Shown: piece by piece, positions 1 through 12,649 of the stretch
Layout of the letters: each line of letters begins with the position of its first letter
Numbering within the stretch: the stretch's first letter is position 1
From: Serripes groenlandicus
Taxonomy: Eukaryota; Mollusca; Bivalvia; Cardiida; Cardiidae
DNA length: 64,000 nt
Assembly: GCA_031761405.1 (NCBI GenBank)
Contig: JASEVX010000003.1
Coordinates: forward strand, 120,134,727 to 120,198,726
Direction: 5' to 3'
Position numbers and translations under genes: made by a program
The notes under the pieces: generated by a model
Told to the model about the DNA's origin: nothing
The model's database searches: none
Seen by the model: the letters and a program-made list of their open reading frames with translations, nothing else

Positions 1-124
1 GAACAATGCTGACAAAAGAGGAAATTACTCATTATGAGCAATATTTACTTTTGTCACACTGTTTTCAAAATATGTCTGCGTCAAAAGGCGTCAGAAAGCA
101 TCTACATTTAGAAAAGTGTTAACC
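1..124. mobile_element. TTAA-type palindromic MITE, left-truncated by window edge
   Basis: The hairpin core (GAGGAAATTACTCATTATGA and its complement) is followed by GTCTGCGTC and ends at a TTAA site near 121-124. It is the same family as the complete copies at 3298, 5177 and 5566. No coding capacity. Confidence 0.55.
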
Positions 125-900
125 ATTTACCATTTACAGACTACTACTTATGTATCAAAAGCAGGCGACATGTTAACACAAAGTGAGGGAAAAACAGAAA
201 TGTCTCATGATGATTAGGTTCTACTTTTCCCACTAAGATTTGCATTTAATCTTGTACTTTCTTACATTAAGTTCTATCCTGCTTTCCTCCAGAATATGAC
301 AATTTCAAAGTAATCCGAATCAAATTCCTTTTATGTGAGAATTTGAGAATATATACAATATCTACAACAATTAAAGTTAAGATTTGACCTTTAATGTTAC
401 ACTTTTAACTTCAGTGTTAGATCAACTTCAAGTCGAAGGCTCAATGTTATCTATTGTGATCACTCACTGTCCGGCTTACGTCAAATGGTCAAATCGTCTT
501 CTCTAAAACTGGTGATGTAATATTAACCAAACGTCACATGAATATTCTCTTGGTGACCCTCAGCAAAAAGACTTCATTGACTTAAAATAATTTAGAACTT
601 TGATTGCCGGGGATCAGAAAGGGGTAACAATTGCAAAACTAAAAAAAATCTCTTCTAAATCCAGTTGCCAAATTTTAAGATAATTAAGGAGAACTGTTCT
701 TTGGCTGACCCTCTTCAAAGTTGTCCAAGACCTATTGATTGGTTGAAAAAACATGGCAGCCATACGGGTTCAGGAAAGGGGCAATATGACAAAATTTCAT
801 TCTAATGAAAGTGCTTGTCTGCTTTCAAAATAAAGAGATAGACATGATCCCTTAGTGCGCTTTTACACAGTTGTTAGATTAATGATTGATTAGTTGGTAT
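125..900. other. AT-rich intergenic stretch with degraded interspersed repeat
   Basis: No gene is visible. About 540-800 holds phrases such as GGTGACCCTC and TTGATTGGTTGAAAAACATGG that recur in the GGGCCATGATGGCCC family elsewhere in the window. The rest is unassigned AT-rich sequence. Confidence 0.45.
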
Positions 901-904
901 TTTA

Positions 905-1690
905 CACCGTTTTAACATTTTTAGCTGACCTGAGCACAAAGTGCTCATTGTGAGGTTTTGTGATGGCCTTTTGTTCGTCGTCCATTGTCAATAGTTTCTA
1001 ACAATCTAGACGCCACTATTATTATCTAATATTCATGAAACATAATCAGTTTGTTTATCTTGCTGATTTCTAGGCTAAGTTCGAATATTGGTCATGCCAG
1101 GTCATCAACTAGGTCACTAGGTTACATTGAAGGTAAATCTTGTTAACACTCTGGAGGCCGCATTTTCAACTGAAACATGTTGAAACTTTGTCATAATAAA
1201 TGTCTTGATGATATATAGGCTAAGTTTGAAAATAGGTTATAACCGGTCAAAAACTAGGTCACTATGCCAAATTTGAGAACTATCCTGTTAACACTCTAGA
1301 GACTGCATTTTCTGCTTCAGCAGCATGAAACTATGTCAGAATGTATGTATTGATGATAACTAGGGCAAGTTTTAATATGGGTTATGTCGGGAGGAAACCT
1401 AGGTCAAAATGTGAAATTGAGGGAATTTCTTGTTATCACTCTGCATTTTCAACTTGAAATGGTGTTTATTTTATATCAAGGTAAGATTTGAATATGGGTC
1501 ATGTCTGATAAAAAACTAGGTCACAATGCCAACTTGAAGTAAAATATTGTTAATAGTCTGGAAGCAGTACTTTTAACTTAAGGATTGTCTTATGATGAAA
1601 TCTAAGCCAAGTTCGAACATATAGGTCATGTCGGGTCGAAAACAGGGTCACTAAGCTAAATTACAGGGAAATCCTGTGTTTGTTTACCTG
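905..1690 (+). repeat. Interspersed repeat of the GAGCACAAAGTGCTC family with internal tandem units
   Basis: It opens with the palindrome GAGCACAAAGTGCTC near 929, then carries about four diverged units of 150-180 bp. Each has a phrase like 'tgaaactttgtcagaatgt', then 'ctaggctaagtttgaatatgg', then 'aaactaggtcact'. Related copies lie at 30140-30760 (opposite strand), 50800-51130 and 52000-52330. No protein is encoded. Confidence 0.65.
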
Positions 1691-1794
1691 GCCGCAAAAT
1701 GAGTTATTGTCATCGACTTTGTGGTTAAATTAACTGCGAAGAGCGATCCAGGACCAATATGGCCCCCTTGTTTCAGTATATCCATGTTTCTGGA

Positions 1795-1985
1795 TAATTT
1801 ACAAGTAATACTGGGCCAAAACACCTGACACTAGTCAGTCAGTATTTGCTTACCCCACAACCCTAAACGCCAAGGAGGTCAGCCATTCCTACCGTTTTTA
1901 AGTCTGACCTGGTCGGGCTCGAACCCGTGACCTCCTGCACCAAAGACGGATGTTCTACTACTACACCACAAAGGCGGTTCACAAT
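1795..1985 (-). mobile_element. tRNA-derived SINE
   Basis: On the minus strand a pol III A-box-like segment (TGGTGTAGTAGTAGA, complement of about 1954-1968) is followed by a B box (GGTTCGAGCCC, complement of about 1915-1925). A body follows containing 'cgtttagggttgtggggtaagc' and 'actgactgactagtgtc'. The cloverleaf stems do not pair well, so this is a SINE head, not a working tRNA. The body resembles the SINE at 36785. Confidence 0.65.
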
Positions 1986-2714
1986 TGGGAGAAGCGATAT
2001 TGATAGTCTGATATATTTATCTATCAATTTTTAGACATCTGACATAACAGGAACTGTCATCCAATTAGTAGATTTGCCAGCAGTAAACTACATAACAAGG
2101 ATGAATTCTGTAATGTCATGAGATGTCATTTGAAATTAGAAATACAGACATGGAGTCAGTCGTACCAATCTCCGAAAGGTAGTTTATTCTATGTTGAATT
2201 ACAGAGCTATTCATAGATCACCTAAATTATGCACTATAGCAAGAGAGATGGGCATTCATTATTAGTCGCCGGGAAGAAGCCCGCGACTTCTATTTTTAAT
2301 AGCTTTTCGGAAATCACATGGGAGGGCGGCTTATTATTAGAAAGAAACAAATCTAGATGATTTGAACATATTACAATTGTGGTTGTTTACGAACACTAAT
2401 AAATGACACATCTAAAATGAAATAAATATTCCGATTTTTTAATGTTTGCAGTTTTTTTTTATTTCACTCGCATTTAAGTTTTTTGTCTTATTTACGAAGA
2501 CAAAAGTGGTCCCTTCAAGACGTGAACCAACACCCCCTAATGCAGACTCTTATGTGTCATCATTGAGGTCAATTTCGGGTTCTCCTTTTAATAGCAATTT
2601 TAACTTACTAAATGTTGTTTTCATGTTCAAAGAGATGTCTTGATTTGTGTAGAATTCATTTAATAATGTTAAACCATGAATATCTAAAGTAGGAACTGTT
2701 TCTAAGCTAAATAT
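1986..2714. other. No recognisable feature
   Basis: AT-rich sequence. Short open frames at 2446-2643 (plus) and 2550-2753 (minus) overlap each other, match no family I know and lack convincing splice sites. Confidence 0.4.
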
Positions 2715-2780
2715 ATACCCTATTCTGTTGTGTAGTTTCGTGACCTTTAACATCGATTTTCGCGCATGCGCATTTCGATA
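2715..2780. repeat. Roughly 60-bp conserved segment, inverted copy at 42135
   Basis: The segment 2734-2780 (containing CATCGATTTTCGCGCATGCG) recurs on the other strand at 42135-42182 with one mismatch in the core. Weaker similarity extends into 'tgttgtg' upstream. It is probably the end of a mobile element, but no terminal repeats were identified. Confidence 0.55.
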
Positions 2781-3297
2781 TGAAAAAGCGAGTGATATTA
2801 TTTTATTTTAGACAAGTACAAGACGAATGTTTGACGCAAAGCGTCAAAGAGAAGCCGCAATATTTCGTTGTACATGTAGAAATAAGAAAAAAAGAACATT
2901 TTTAAATCCACAAACAATAGAACAATTTAAACTGTAGACGGTAATGCTGATATATTTCTCCTTTTGAAGACTTTTGTTTTCTTCAAATTACCTCCCTTTA
3001 AAGCAATACCAGGATATTTACCTTGTGATTCGAATAAGATTGACAAACATTGAAATTATATGAATGAATACTATTATTTAAATAAGTAGCAACAGCAAAA
3101 TTAAATTTAAGCCAAGATAAATGTGTACACATTTCGTTAGATACCCTAATGTATAGGTATGAATATAACATTTATAAGCAAATGTTTGAATAGACTAAGG
3201 AAAGTCAAGAATACATAAATAAATCAATGCAGTCTTTTCCGGCGACATTGATGCATTGCATCAACTTTCTCTTGTCTATATTGATATAGCCAGTTCA

Positions 3298-4156
3298 TTA
3301 ACCCTTTCCCCATACAACACACTTTAAGTAGACGACTGCATAGATCTAGGCAGAAATAGGGGATATCTGTGTAAATGCATATGCAACTTATGCATAATTT
3401 ATTTTTACAGGTCTAGCAAAGAAATTTGTTTTTGTGTCATGGGTGATAGTTCAAAAATATATGAGGAAAATCAAGTCATCTAGAGCTAAAGGAACCCACC
3501 AAAAAGATGAAAAAAATATGAATTATTAGTGTGTTTGCTGTCCTTCCTGCATTTTTTTTTTTATATTGAATAAAAATTGCAATATGTTATGTTAAATTTT
3601 ATGCATTTCAATGTTAATATACTGATAATATGCAGTAGCTAAGAATAGTATTGTCAATGTCAAGTTAAAAACAGGGTCGCTTTGTCAATGGACAGAAGCA
3701 TGGGCAAATATGTCCAATGATAATTATCCGGAACTGTCCATGGAAAAAGAAGACAATATCCATTGACAAATCTTTATATTCTTCCATGGAATTCGGTTCC
3801 AACTTTACATGGACACTTTTTCAATGCAGTTTTTCCGTGGAATCCATTGAAATTGTACAGCCAGGGTAAGTGCTTGTCTGATTTCAAAAAAAAAAATAGG
3901 AGAAATGTTCCGTCCATCTACATAATATGTTTAAACCTAAAGCGTTATATTTATTCCCCCACATATAAAGGCTTTTTTTCTGACGCCGCTGCAAATATCG
4001 ACTAGTTTTTCCATATTTTTGCCCTTTTTTCAAAGTCGTCTGCAAAAGTAAAGTGTTCATTTATAGTGTCACACCTTTTGACAGAACCTTCAAGACCTCC
4101 CGATCCAGAAGTGAATGCTTTGACCACTAAGCTATTGGGATGTGGGAAAGGGTTAA
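3298..4156. mobile_element. TTAA-flanked piggyBac-like non-autonomous element
   Basis: It begins TTAACCCTTTCCCC (3298) and ends GGGAAAGGGTTAA (to 4156), giving a TTAA target duplication and inverted CCCTTTCCC ends. Subterminal GTAGACGACTGC (near 3329) and AGTCGTCTGC (near 4034) also form an inverted pair. The 860-bp interior has no transposase. TTAA targets with CCC-starting ends are typical of the piggyBac superfamily; that assignment is inference. The short frame at 3763-4005 is not convincing. Confidence 0.65.
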
Positions 4157-4680
4157 ACCATGGTTGCATTGTTGGATTGGGTAATATTGCTGCTAGGCAA
4201 TGGTTGAATATTTGTCGTGAATAGTCATATTTCTGACGTTGGATGGATGTCGGAATTATGACGTCTAAAGGGTTTGCAAAACCAACGAAAATCCAACATT
4301 AATCTGACATTGGGATCTGACGTTGGATAGACTTCGGAATTATGACGTTGAATAGACACCGGGGCCCGTATTCACCAAACTTTTAAATTTAGATTTTTGA
4401 CTAAATCTAAATCTAAATATTTAGTCCGATTTACAATTTAGACGCGTTGGTGAATACGGACCAAATCTAAATCGACGTAATTTAGTCAGATAATTTAGAT
4501 TTAGTCCGAAAATCGAATTTAGACGTGTTGGTGAATACGGGCCCGGGTTCTGACGTTGGATAGACGTCGGGAAAAAGACGTATCAACGGTTTTCAAAACC
4601 AACCGAATTCCAACGTGAATCCAATGTCCGAACCAACGTCTATACAACGTCAATCCAACGTCTTTTGTTTACTGGGTACA
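4157..4680. repeat. GACGTTGGATAGACGTC repeat element interrupted by a nested MITE
   Basis: Repeated 'tgacgttggatagacgtcggaattatgacg' modules occur from about 4235 to 4360 and resume at about 4550-4660. The right part is in inverse orientation, ending 'caacgtcaatccaacgtc' then 'tttactgggta'. The split is explained by an insertion at 4361-4548. Confidence 0.6.
4361..4548. mobile_element. MITE with GGGCCCGTATTCACCAA inverted ends
   Basis: The left end GGGCCCGTATTCACCAA (near 4363) matches the right end TTGGTGAATACGGGCCC (to about 4546) in inverse orientation. A third internal copy, TTGGTGAATACGGACC, lies near 4447. The inside is almost wholly made of 'aaatctaaat' and its complement. Removing it restores 'gacaccgggttctgacg' in the surrounding repeat. 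Confidence 0.7.
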
Positions 4681-4689
4681 GTACTATAC

Positions 4690-5060
4690 TATCACTCATG
4701 TGATCGATTTAGGGCCATCTTGGCAATTTTGTTAAACATGTTTGTCTCTTAATCAGCTTGTCGAATTCCAAGATATTTTTCAAAATTTCACTTAGGTGAC
4801 CCTTTACAAAAACGGTTGAAACCACATTCATTGGTTGAAAAACATTGTGATCAGGCGGCATCAGAAAAAGGGCAAGATTACACAACTTTATAATTCCATT
4901 GTTCTAGACGTTCTTGTCACAATTTCTTTTTCATTTAGCAGAATTGTTTCCTTCATGGTCCTGTGAATAAATCGTTAAAGCCGCATGGAGTTGCTGAAAA
5001 ACATAGTCGGCAGGGATTTTCAGAAAATAGGTTAATACACTTTTAGATTCAAACGACATC
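4690..5060 (-). repeat. Interspersed repeat, GGGCCATGATGGCCC family
   Basis: It opens 'atcactcatgtgatcgattt' then 'agggccatcttgg', the diverged terminal module of the family. Body phrases follow: 'ggtgaccct', 'attggttgaaaaacat' and 'ggcatcagaaaaagggcaag'. Non-coding. Confidence 0.6.
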
Positions 5061-5176
5061 TGCTCCTTATTCACTTGATCGATCGATATCAACCAAGCTT
5101 CACAATAGTGTTCCTATGGTAATTCCCTTTCCAGTCTTTCGAAGATGCAATGCCTTATGACAAATATCCTTCTCCT

Positions 5177-5404
5177 TTAACTTTTTCTCTCATATGACAA
5201 ATCTGCAGCAGAGGACTTTGAAAATGTCTACTAAAAAATATGGAAAATCTCTATAATTGGATGTACAATTAATGAAAAAAGTTGAAAACGTTGTGGCAAA
5301 AGGAGAAATTGCTCACCATGAGCAATTTATCTTTTTGTCAAGCTGTTTTCAAACGTCGTCAGCTGCAGATGCGTCAAATAAGTATATAAGGGGGAAATAT
5401 TTAA
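5177..5404. mobile_element. TTAA-flanked palindromic MITE
   Basis: TTAACTTTTTCTCTCATATGACAA marks the left end and 'aagggggaaatatttaa' the right, with TTAA at 5177-5180 and 5401-5404. Inside are CTGCAGCAGAG and AGCTGCAGATGCGTC subterminal motifs. The central hairpin is 'gtggcaaaaggagaaattgc' pairing with 'gcaatttatctttttgtc'. Confidence 0.65.
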
Positions 5405-5565
5405 GGTGCTTTATTTACGGTGTCCACTCCTTGCAGTTTCATCCCACATTAATACAATTTTCCCCGATTTTATAAGTTACATATTTACTACTATATCATC
5501 ACTCGGTGATCGATTTAGGACAATGTTGGTCCACTTGTTTATTGTGTTGTCTGATATCAAGATGA
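5405..5565. repeat. Fragment of the GGGCCATGATGGCCC family between two MITEs
   Basis: It contains 'atcactcggtgatcgattta' then 'ggacaatgttgg', the family's terminal phrase in diverged form. Nothing else is recognisable. Confidence 0.45.
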
Positions 5566-5780
5566 TTAACCCTTACCCACATACAACAAATTTGCTGCAC
5601 ACGACTTTGAAAACAACTTGGCAAGGAGATAACATATCTATAAATGAAAGTATAGTTATTGATCACACGGCAAAAGGATAACTTGCTCATACTTAGCAAC
5701 TATTCCTTTGACGGTAAACTTTTCCCACGTCGTCTGCTGCAGAGGCGTAAGGAACCGACTGGATCAGAAAAAAGGGTTGA
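5566..5780. mobile_element. TTAA-type palindromic MITE
   Basis: The left end is TTAACCCTTACCCACATACAAC (5566). The right end is 'agaaaaaagggttga', so the right target site has decayed from TTAA to TTGA. The CTGCTGCAGAGGCGT subterminal motif lies near 5738. The central hairpin is more diverged than in other copies. Confidence 0.6.
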
Positions 5781-5965
5781 GCATAAATGTGACCACCTAA
5801 GTAATTTGTTCCAGCAATATTGACTGGTTGCAAAAGGTAGTCGCCAGGTGGCATCAGAAAAGGGCTGAAATGACAGATCCACCCCCCACCCGATATAATC
5901 AGTTACACATTTGCTTCTATACCAGAAAGCAGATGATCAATAAATTGTGTCATCTTGGCAATTTT
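5781..5965. repeat. Fragment of the GGGCCATGATGGCCC family
   Basis: The phrases 'attgactggttgcaaaa', 'ggtggcatcagaaaagggc' and 'gatgatcaataaattgtgtc' match other family members. Non-coding. Confidence 0.45.
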
Positions 5966-8900
5966 TTTATAAAACATAGTTCATAATCAATTTATTATAA
6001 ATTTTCTGAAAGTCTGTACTTTATTTGTTTTTCGTAATAATAGACGACAGTAGTACAAATCCAAAACAGTTGATGATCATGCAAAACACATGACTTGAAG
6101 ATTATCATCGTTGTCAAATACCTTTGCAATCATTGTTTATGACCGAAGGATGCTCTTTATTTTTTGTTTACGTTTTTTCGTAAATAGGTAGCACCTATAG
6201 ATATATTAGGAACATTTATATATAGAATGTGAGCTATGAATCAGACGTCAAATGATCTAAATTTAAAAGTAAATACATTTCTGATTAGATACAGAAACAC
6301 GTCTCATTATTTAACTGGTGAAACAACTTGAAAGTTATTTCAAGGTAGAATTCTAAGAACGAAATAAGATTAGCTAAAACCAGATACAAAACAAATTGTT
6401 ACAAATTCACAAAAAATATTATTAAATTAATAATAGGGCAAAATGTTTTAGCACGAGATTATAGGGCCAAGAGTAAAAGGAAGACAGGCTTTATCATATC
6501 ACGTGAAGGACCATTCATGTATGAAATAGATGTATACTATGGCATGAAATAGAGAAGGCAAATGGATAAATTAAGAAAAACAGAATTAAATGAAAATCCT
6601 TTTTCTTCCTATAGGGATAATCTTGACTCAATTGTTGTCAAAGGTACACATTCCAGAACATGGTAAAGTTGTCGAAGGTGAAAAGAACCTTTGACAATTT
6701 CTGGGAAATCCCAAGATAAAGAGAGTCCACCTATTCTTTCTAATTATGATAAGCAGAAAGAGAACCCAATAAGTACTGATATGAGATATCTATCCTATGA
6801 GGGTGAGAAAGCACCAGACCGGTTAACACTGTCCATTGGGCAGAACAGTAACCTCAAATGAGATTTTGTACCGCTATAAATACTAATAATAATGTCAAAT
6901 TAGGGCATCCTGAACACTAGAATGTAATGGCTAATTCATTCACATTCTGTACGAATTAAAGCAGTATTTCCTCAGATGAATAATGATTACGATTTCAAAA
7001 TTTGATTTTACATTTGAAGACGGAGAGTGTTGTGTATAGTTTTTAACTAATGAACTTATGAATAAAAGCGTTTCTACTCAAAGCCACGCTTCTTACTAAG
7101 TGTATCATGTTTCTATATAACCCATGCATTTCATATTAATCGTTGTTTAATCTCCAAGAAACCTAAAATAACCCGTTACGCGAGACTGACGGTTATCTGT
7201 GGTTAAACACGTAAATAAATGTTATCGGTGTTCATTTTAGTAAAAGAAGAAAAATCTTTTTTATTTTGAATAAAGTACTGATCAACTGCATTTTACATCT
7301 TACGATTCGAAAAAACAGGTCCCGGTGTCGATCTTTGTGAATTAAATCATGTTTATTTTAAATATATTAATCATTTATTGTGTTTTACAACTTACTTTCG
7401 TGATTTCGAAAAATCACACATCAAAAGCAATTAACTTTTGGACTCATTTGAACGCTTATGGAAATTACTTATGGACTGTTCATAACGTATATCTCATAAG
7501 AATACTCTGTCATATCTGGTAAACCATTTAACATCTAGAGTAAGTTGTATCTAATAAATCCCTAACCCGTCATCCATAACACTAGCATTTAATGTTGAAA
7601 TTCATTTATCCCTTATTATGGCTATATACTTGTTTTTGTTTGTTTATTAATGGACTCTGTATCTTTATCGCTATCAAACAAAAATATCATTTCCCTACTG
7701 GAAACATGTTTGATACTATATTTAATATATTTCGTAAACATATTTACAAAAGTTAAAGTTAAACCCAGAACTTTGGTGGACTGACACTGAAGTTAAATAT
7801 TGTTATTTCTATGACTAACACACATTTTTATCACTAAAACATGGTGTCTTCCTACGTTTTTTGTTTACATATGGTCAAAGGGAAGCAATTCGGATTGGAG
7901 TACCCGGGCAGATAATTTTTCCCAGGGAATTTCAGATGAATTCATCAGACTGAAGTGGTCTCCCATTGGACAATAATGATTTTGTTGAAAGTTGAAAGTG
8001 TTTTTAATAAAGTTGAATACACTCTGACTGATTTGTAAATAAAACATTGTTTGCTTTTAGGTTTATTGACAGCTTCGGAGCCATTTTTAGAACAACATTT
8101 ATTTTCTAAAATTGAAAGTAAAATTCACTGCCGGCTTAGGGTGACCTATGATTTGATGTCATAGCTAAACAAAAGAGGTAGGATAACATGAGAGTTGTTT
8201 GTGCTTTTTTCGTTGAATATAGGTATCTGGGGGTAATTCGGCTGTTGGGAAAGAGCCATAGCCCAAAATGCTATAATGGTTGCCTATGGAAAATGAATTG
8301 CTTCCATCTGACCACTGAAATCTCGACCGTTCGGAGAATTCGCTTGACCTTTATTTTTTGGCAAGAAGCAGTATCGCACCTGTGTTATTTTAGGCCTCTG
8401 ATTCCGCTTAGCTTTACGGTTGTTCCTCTATTCTCTTTTATACACATACACAACAGTAATGGCCAATGTTACTTTTTTTTCCATAATAAATGATGTTTTC
8501 AAGCTATTTAATCTTGTTCTTTGATAATTTATTGACCCAAAATATGCATTTATATGACGTTAGGGCATATCTTTAAACCAAAATATGTGATACGTTTGTT
8601 ATTTTGTCTTCGCGAAGACCTATGTTTTGCGCGGTAGCACAATAATAGGCCGATTTAGCCATAACACATAGGTTTGGGTTTTATCGAGAATAATTGAACC
8701 TGCTCTGAAAATTATTGCCTAATTGTCAAACAACTTTCAGATCCAACACATGGTATTGCAAAGTTGTTATATATTTGTATAATTACGTGAGGAAACATCC
8801 CGATTACTTGGATTAACAATTAGTCATTTTAATAACAGAACGCTCGCCTATAGTTTCATACACGGTACTAATTTTAACAAGATTGAATAATTCAGCTATA

Positions 8901-10571
8901 AATCAATAGCTAGGTATTTTTATATTATACCCATTTTTTGGTAGGGTGCCACGTCTAAATCTTGTCTAAACATTTATGTCAGGCTAACATCTCTTTTAAT
9001 CAAAGTCGTGTGGTTTGATTGCTATTTTTTAAAAAAGCTTTTAAGTTAAGCTAGTGCGTCTAGGTTTAATTTATGTGTGTTAGTATAAAACACTCATGTG
9101 TTCGTATGACAGTATTATGCAACAAGTGCATATCAATGCTTTCAATTTAATGTTAGCCTTAATCGTTCACTAGGTGTCACTGGATGTTGATCATACAAGT
9201 ATTGTGTCATGCGATTAAAAAACAAGCTTTTCACTGTATACACGTATGGTTAACGAAAAGCAAAGTGTACACTTACAATTACATGATTTTTAAATTAAGT
9301 GAAACTTTCAAAACGAAATGACTTCATCAATTATTGTAAAAATGAATGATGTGCAGTAATTATTGTACATTAATGTATTGTGTGTTCAATAAAAATGCGA
9401 ATATATTAGTACAACATCTGTTAACGATTAACGATTTTCTAATGAAATAAATGAGACAGTTGAATTAAAATTAATTTATGTATTGTAACGGTGTGTATCT
9501 TTTTTTTTTTATTAGACATGCTTGTATATAGACTGTATAGAAATAATTGTATTCTCCGCACATTGAACATACATTATCACATCTCGCACGTCCTCACTGA
9601 TTTCCAATCAGTTTTGTTCTTTGAGTCATTCCATACATACTTCGAGACAAGTACTATACTACTAATTTATCACAGGTCAAATATTAATGTATGTGTTAAT
9701 ATTTTCATGATACATTTTTGAATACAGGTGAATCAACTTTCGGAGCTCGATGTTGAAGAAGTGTATGTATGTTTGATCATGTTATTTCAGCGTGATAATT
9801 AACACATACAATTGCTATGTCAGTCATAGTTACAACAACATATTAGGAAAGTCTTATTCTGTAGATCACGCTCAATAATTTTTAAAACGTATCAACTTAC
9901 GCAGCAGAACAAATCCAAAATGACATATCACTTGGAATGACACACTCTGTGAAACACTATATGCCACCATTGTCTTGTCCAGTCCTGATATTATTGTGTA
10001 TAAAGTATCCTTGCTGTTGAGTACACTGCGTCGATATGTTTAAACACATACGTTATACAAATGATGTATATATAACATAACGCTCTTATCTTAATGTAGA
10101 TACCTGATTCAAACTTCCCTGTTTGCCTATTTTAAAGCAAAGATATCGATACAACACATACATATACACGTATGAAGGATAGTTTATCGTAGAGCCTTCA
10201 ATTTCATTTCGTTAAGCAAGAATGGTTTTAATAAATTTTGCGAATCATGCTGACAAACTGAAACTGTTTAAGTACAACGATAAGCTACGGAGAAGCAGTA
10301 TTAGAAGGGGCCGAAACGCAACACGGAACGTTCAGAATGACAATATCTTGTTTAGGCGCGGTTATCTAACCCTCGACGACCGCAATCGTGAATAGCTAAC
10401 TCGGCAAAATACAAATGTGCCAGATATGAGATATATGGACGCTTTTCCAACGGTCAATACTCAGCTGAATACCTGTCAAGGAAGTGTAGGCAATTTGCTG
10501 CGTATCCATATATACTGTTAGCCCATTAGTGACGCTTGTCACAATGGATTATGTCAAACGACGGATTGTTT
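5966..10571. other. Long AT-rich stretch without a recognisable gene
   Basis: I see no supported exon, RNA gene or transposon here. Short open frames (for example 7865-8047 minus, 8188-8493 plus, 9491-9721 plus) have no recognisable domains and no convincing splice context. A 12-bp palindrome TCTTCGCGAAGA lies near 8606. The stretch may be intronic or intergenic. Confidence 0.4.
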
Positions 10572-10715
10572 TTTTATTATTTGGGTTTTACGCAGCTTTC
10601 AACATTTTTCAGTAACAAACGACGGAAAGAATGTTAGCCGAACTGGGTTTTGAACTCACAATCCCTGGATTGACAGCCAGCGTGGCTACCGGGACTCACT
10701 GATAACACTGAGGTT
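10572..10715 (-). mobile_element. tRNA-derived SINE, degraded
   Basis: The minus strand shows 'ccacgctggctgtcaatcca' followed by a B-box-like 'gtgagttcaaaaccc', then a tail ending near the complement of 'gggttttacgcagctttcaa'. The anticodon-arm region resembles the SINE at 40062 and the tail resembles 42355. It is not a functional tRNA. Confidence 0.5.
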
Positions 10716-12640
10716 GATGTAAATGTTGTTTTCAAATGCATTTTAGTCTTTACTCTTCATGTACTACTCAGTCATATTCTGAGGATCTTAAACGTTTAAG
10801 GTTAGGGTTATGGTTAGGGTACTAAGCAAAGACATGCAATACAAGTATATATTGTAAATCATTTTCATCTAAATTTACTCAAAATATGAACTGAATTGAA
10901 TAATATAAGTGTACGTATTCTACATTGTAATGCTTACCACTGCCAGTCAAAGACGTGTGTGCAATTTTCAATTGACAAAACTTATGTTATTCTTCAAAAG
11001 ACTGATCGTTACCAAACAATACGTAAATGATGAAATATCATTGCAACGTCATGTTCATTGTATATCTCGTGATTTACGGAAGGCTTTCACATATTTACTT
11101 TCAAATTATCTTCTGCTGTGATACATTGCACAATTAGACATTTATCTGATGCTATTCAGGTTAGTCTTTGAAATTATTCACCTGTAAAGTCCGTAAACAT
11201 GAAGTGGTGCTACCATTAACAACTGTATAAAACGCTGGTTGATCTATGTTTGGTCCTGCAAAAATATATTTCAAAAAAGTATATAACTGAATGGCAATCC
11301 GGTCACTTGTTAGGGTTTCATGTTAATGAAGCTTTAAAAGTGCGTGATATTTGGCTGAAATCCTCCCATCAGACAACAAAGGGAAATACGAGTTAATTTA
11401 TATCACCATAACAAAGAATATACGTTACTTTCTTGAGTTCATTCGTCGAGGCGAAGGCTATGTCGGACAATCTTAAGTTAGAGCAAGTGTGATATATATA
11501 TAACGTTGTAAAATGTACACTGATGAATGCCCGATGTCTAAGGTACCAGGTATTCATTAATTCCAGCTCACAAACGGTTCCCTTGTGATAAATTCCATGT
11601 CAAGGTAGAGATAGATTTGTTTCAAGGCTTTTGATTGCGATTGGGCAATATGAACAATTTGTCCAAAATTAACACCTAGGGGACACAATTAACCTCCTGT
11701 TTTCATCATAAACCATAAACGGTAATGTGATACAAATTATCTCCCTTAATATGTTAATGTCAGTTCTTAGACATCATTTAAACAAGCAGTAATATGTAGC
11801 ATAGAGGCTGCTTATAACTTTAAGCCGTATGAAATATATGAAGTTCTGGCTGAGATAAGTTGTTTACGAGTATCTGTTTTTGTGTTGATAGTGAATATAT
11901 TTGTCTCTTATACTTTTACCAGATAGTGATTTACTTAGGTAAGTCAGTGGCATTTGTACTATGCAGGTCACAAAGTGGTATTTATCTTTTTGTTTTCAAT
12001 ATAAATATTTAAAAGCTTCCTGATCAGGATCATCGCCAATAATATCTGAAAATGTTCATATACTAATATGTACATGAACATCCCCAGGTCATAACACTGG
12101 CCTTGCGGCTTTGACCAGGACAACACAAATTGGGTTTGTTTACTTCTTCTATCTTCCTCCAGATATACTTTCACAAATTTCAAGCATTAATCTGTTGTAG
12201 ATATTCAAGAGTTATCACACACAATCGTATTGGAATTAAATTAGTCGCACGACAGTACTTAAAAATGAATACTGATACTACTGTATAAGAGGTGATCTTT
12301 GCAAGGACCTTCCGGTTTTCAAATAGTATAGTCGTATTGTTCCTCGGTTGTACACTTATAATCAACGGCTGTTTTACAATAAAACTGCATACTATAAATT
12401 TGCACATGATTTACACATTTATTGAAGTATTGTAAAAACACTTATTATTAGTTCCGTTTTTAATCCAGGACACTCGTGAAAAAAATGTACACAACAATAT
12501 ATACCATTCTTTAAACAAATATTAGCTTTGTAGTATTATGCTGGTACTATTTGCAAAATCAAACCCCAGCTTTAGCTCTTAATTAATAGGTTTAGTTTAT
12601 ATTGTAAGAAGGTTTGCCTTTCAATTAATAAATCGAAAAC
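10716..12640. other. No recognisable feature
   Basis: AT-rich sequence with short unsupported frames (10909-11121 plus; 11968-12183 and 12180-12407 minus). A brief telomere-like 'ggttagggttatggttaggg' occurs near 10800 but is only about three imperfect units. Confidence 0.4.
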
Positions 12641-12649
12641 AAACATTAT

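Noticed and set aside
8188..8493. 101-codon plus-strand open frame
   Set aside because: No recognisable motif, and composition is like its non-coding flanks.
10795..10825. Interstitial telomere repeat
   Set aside because: About three imperfect TTAGGG-like units are too few to distinguish from chance.
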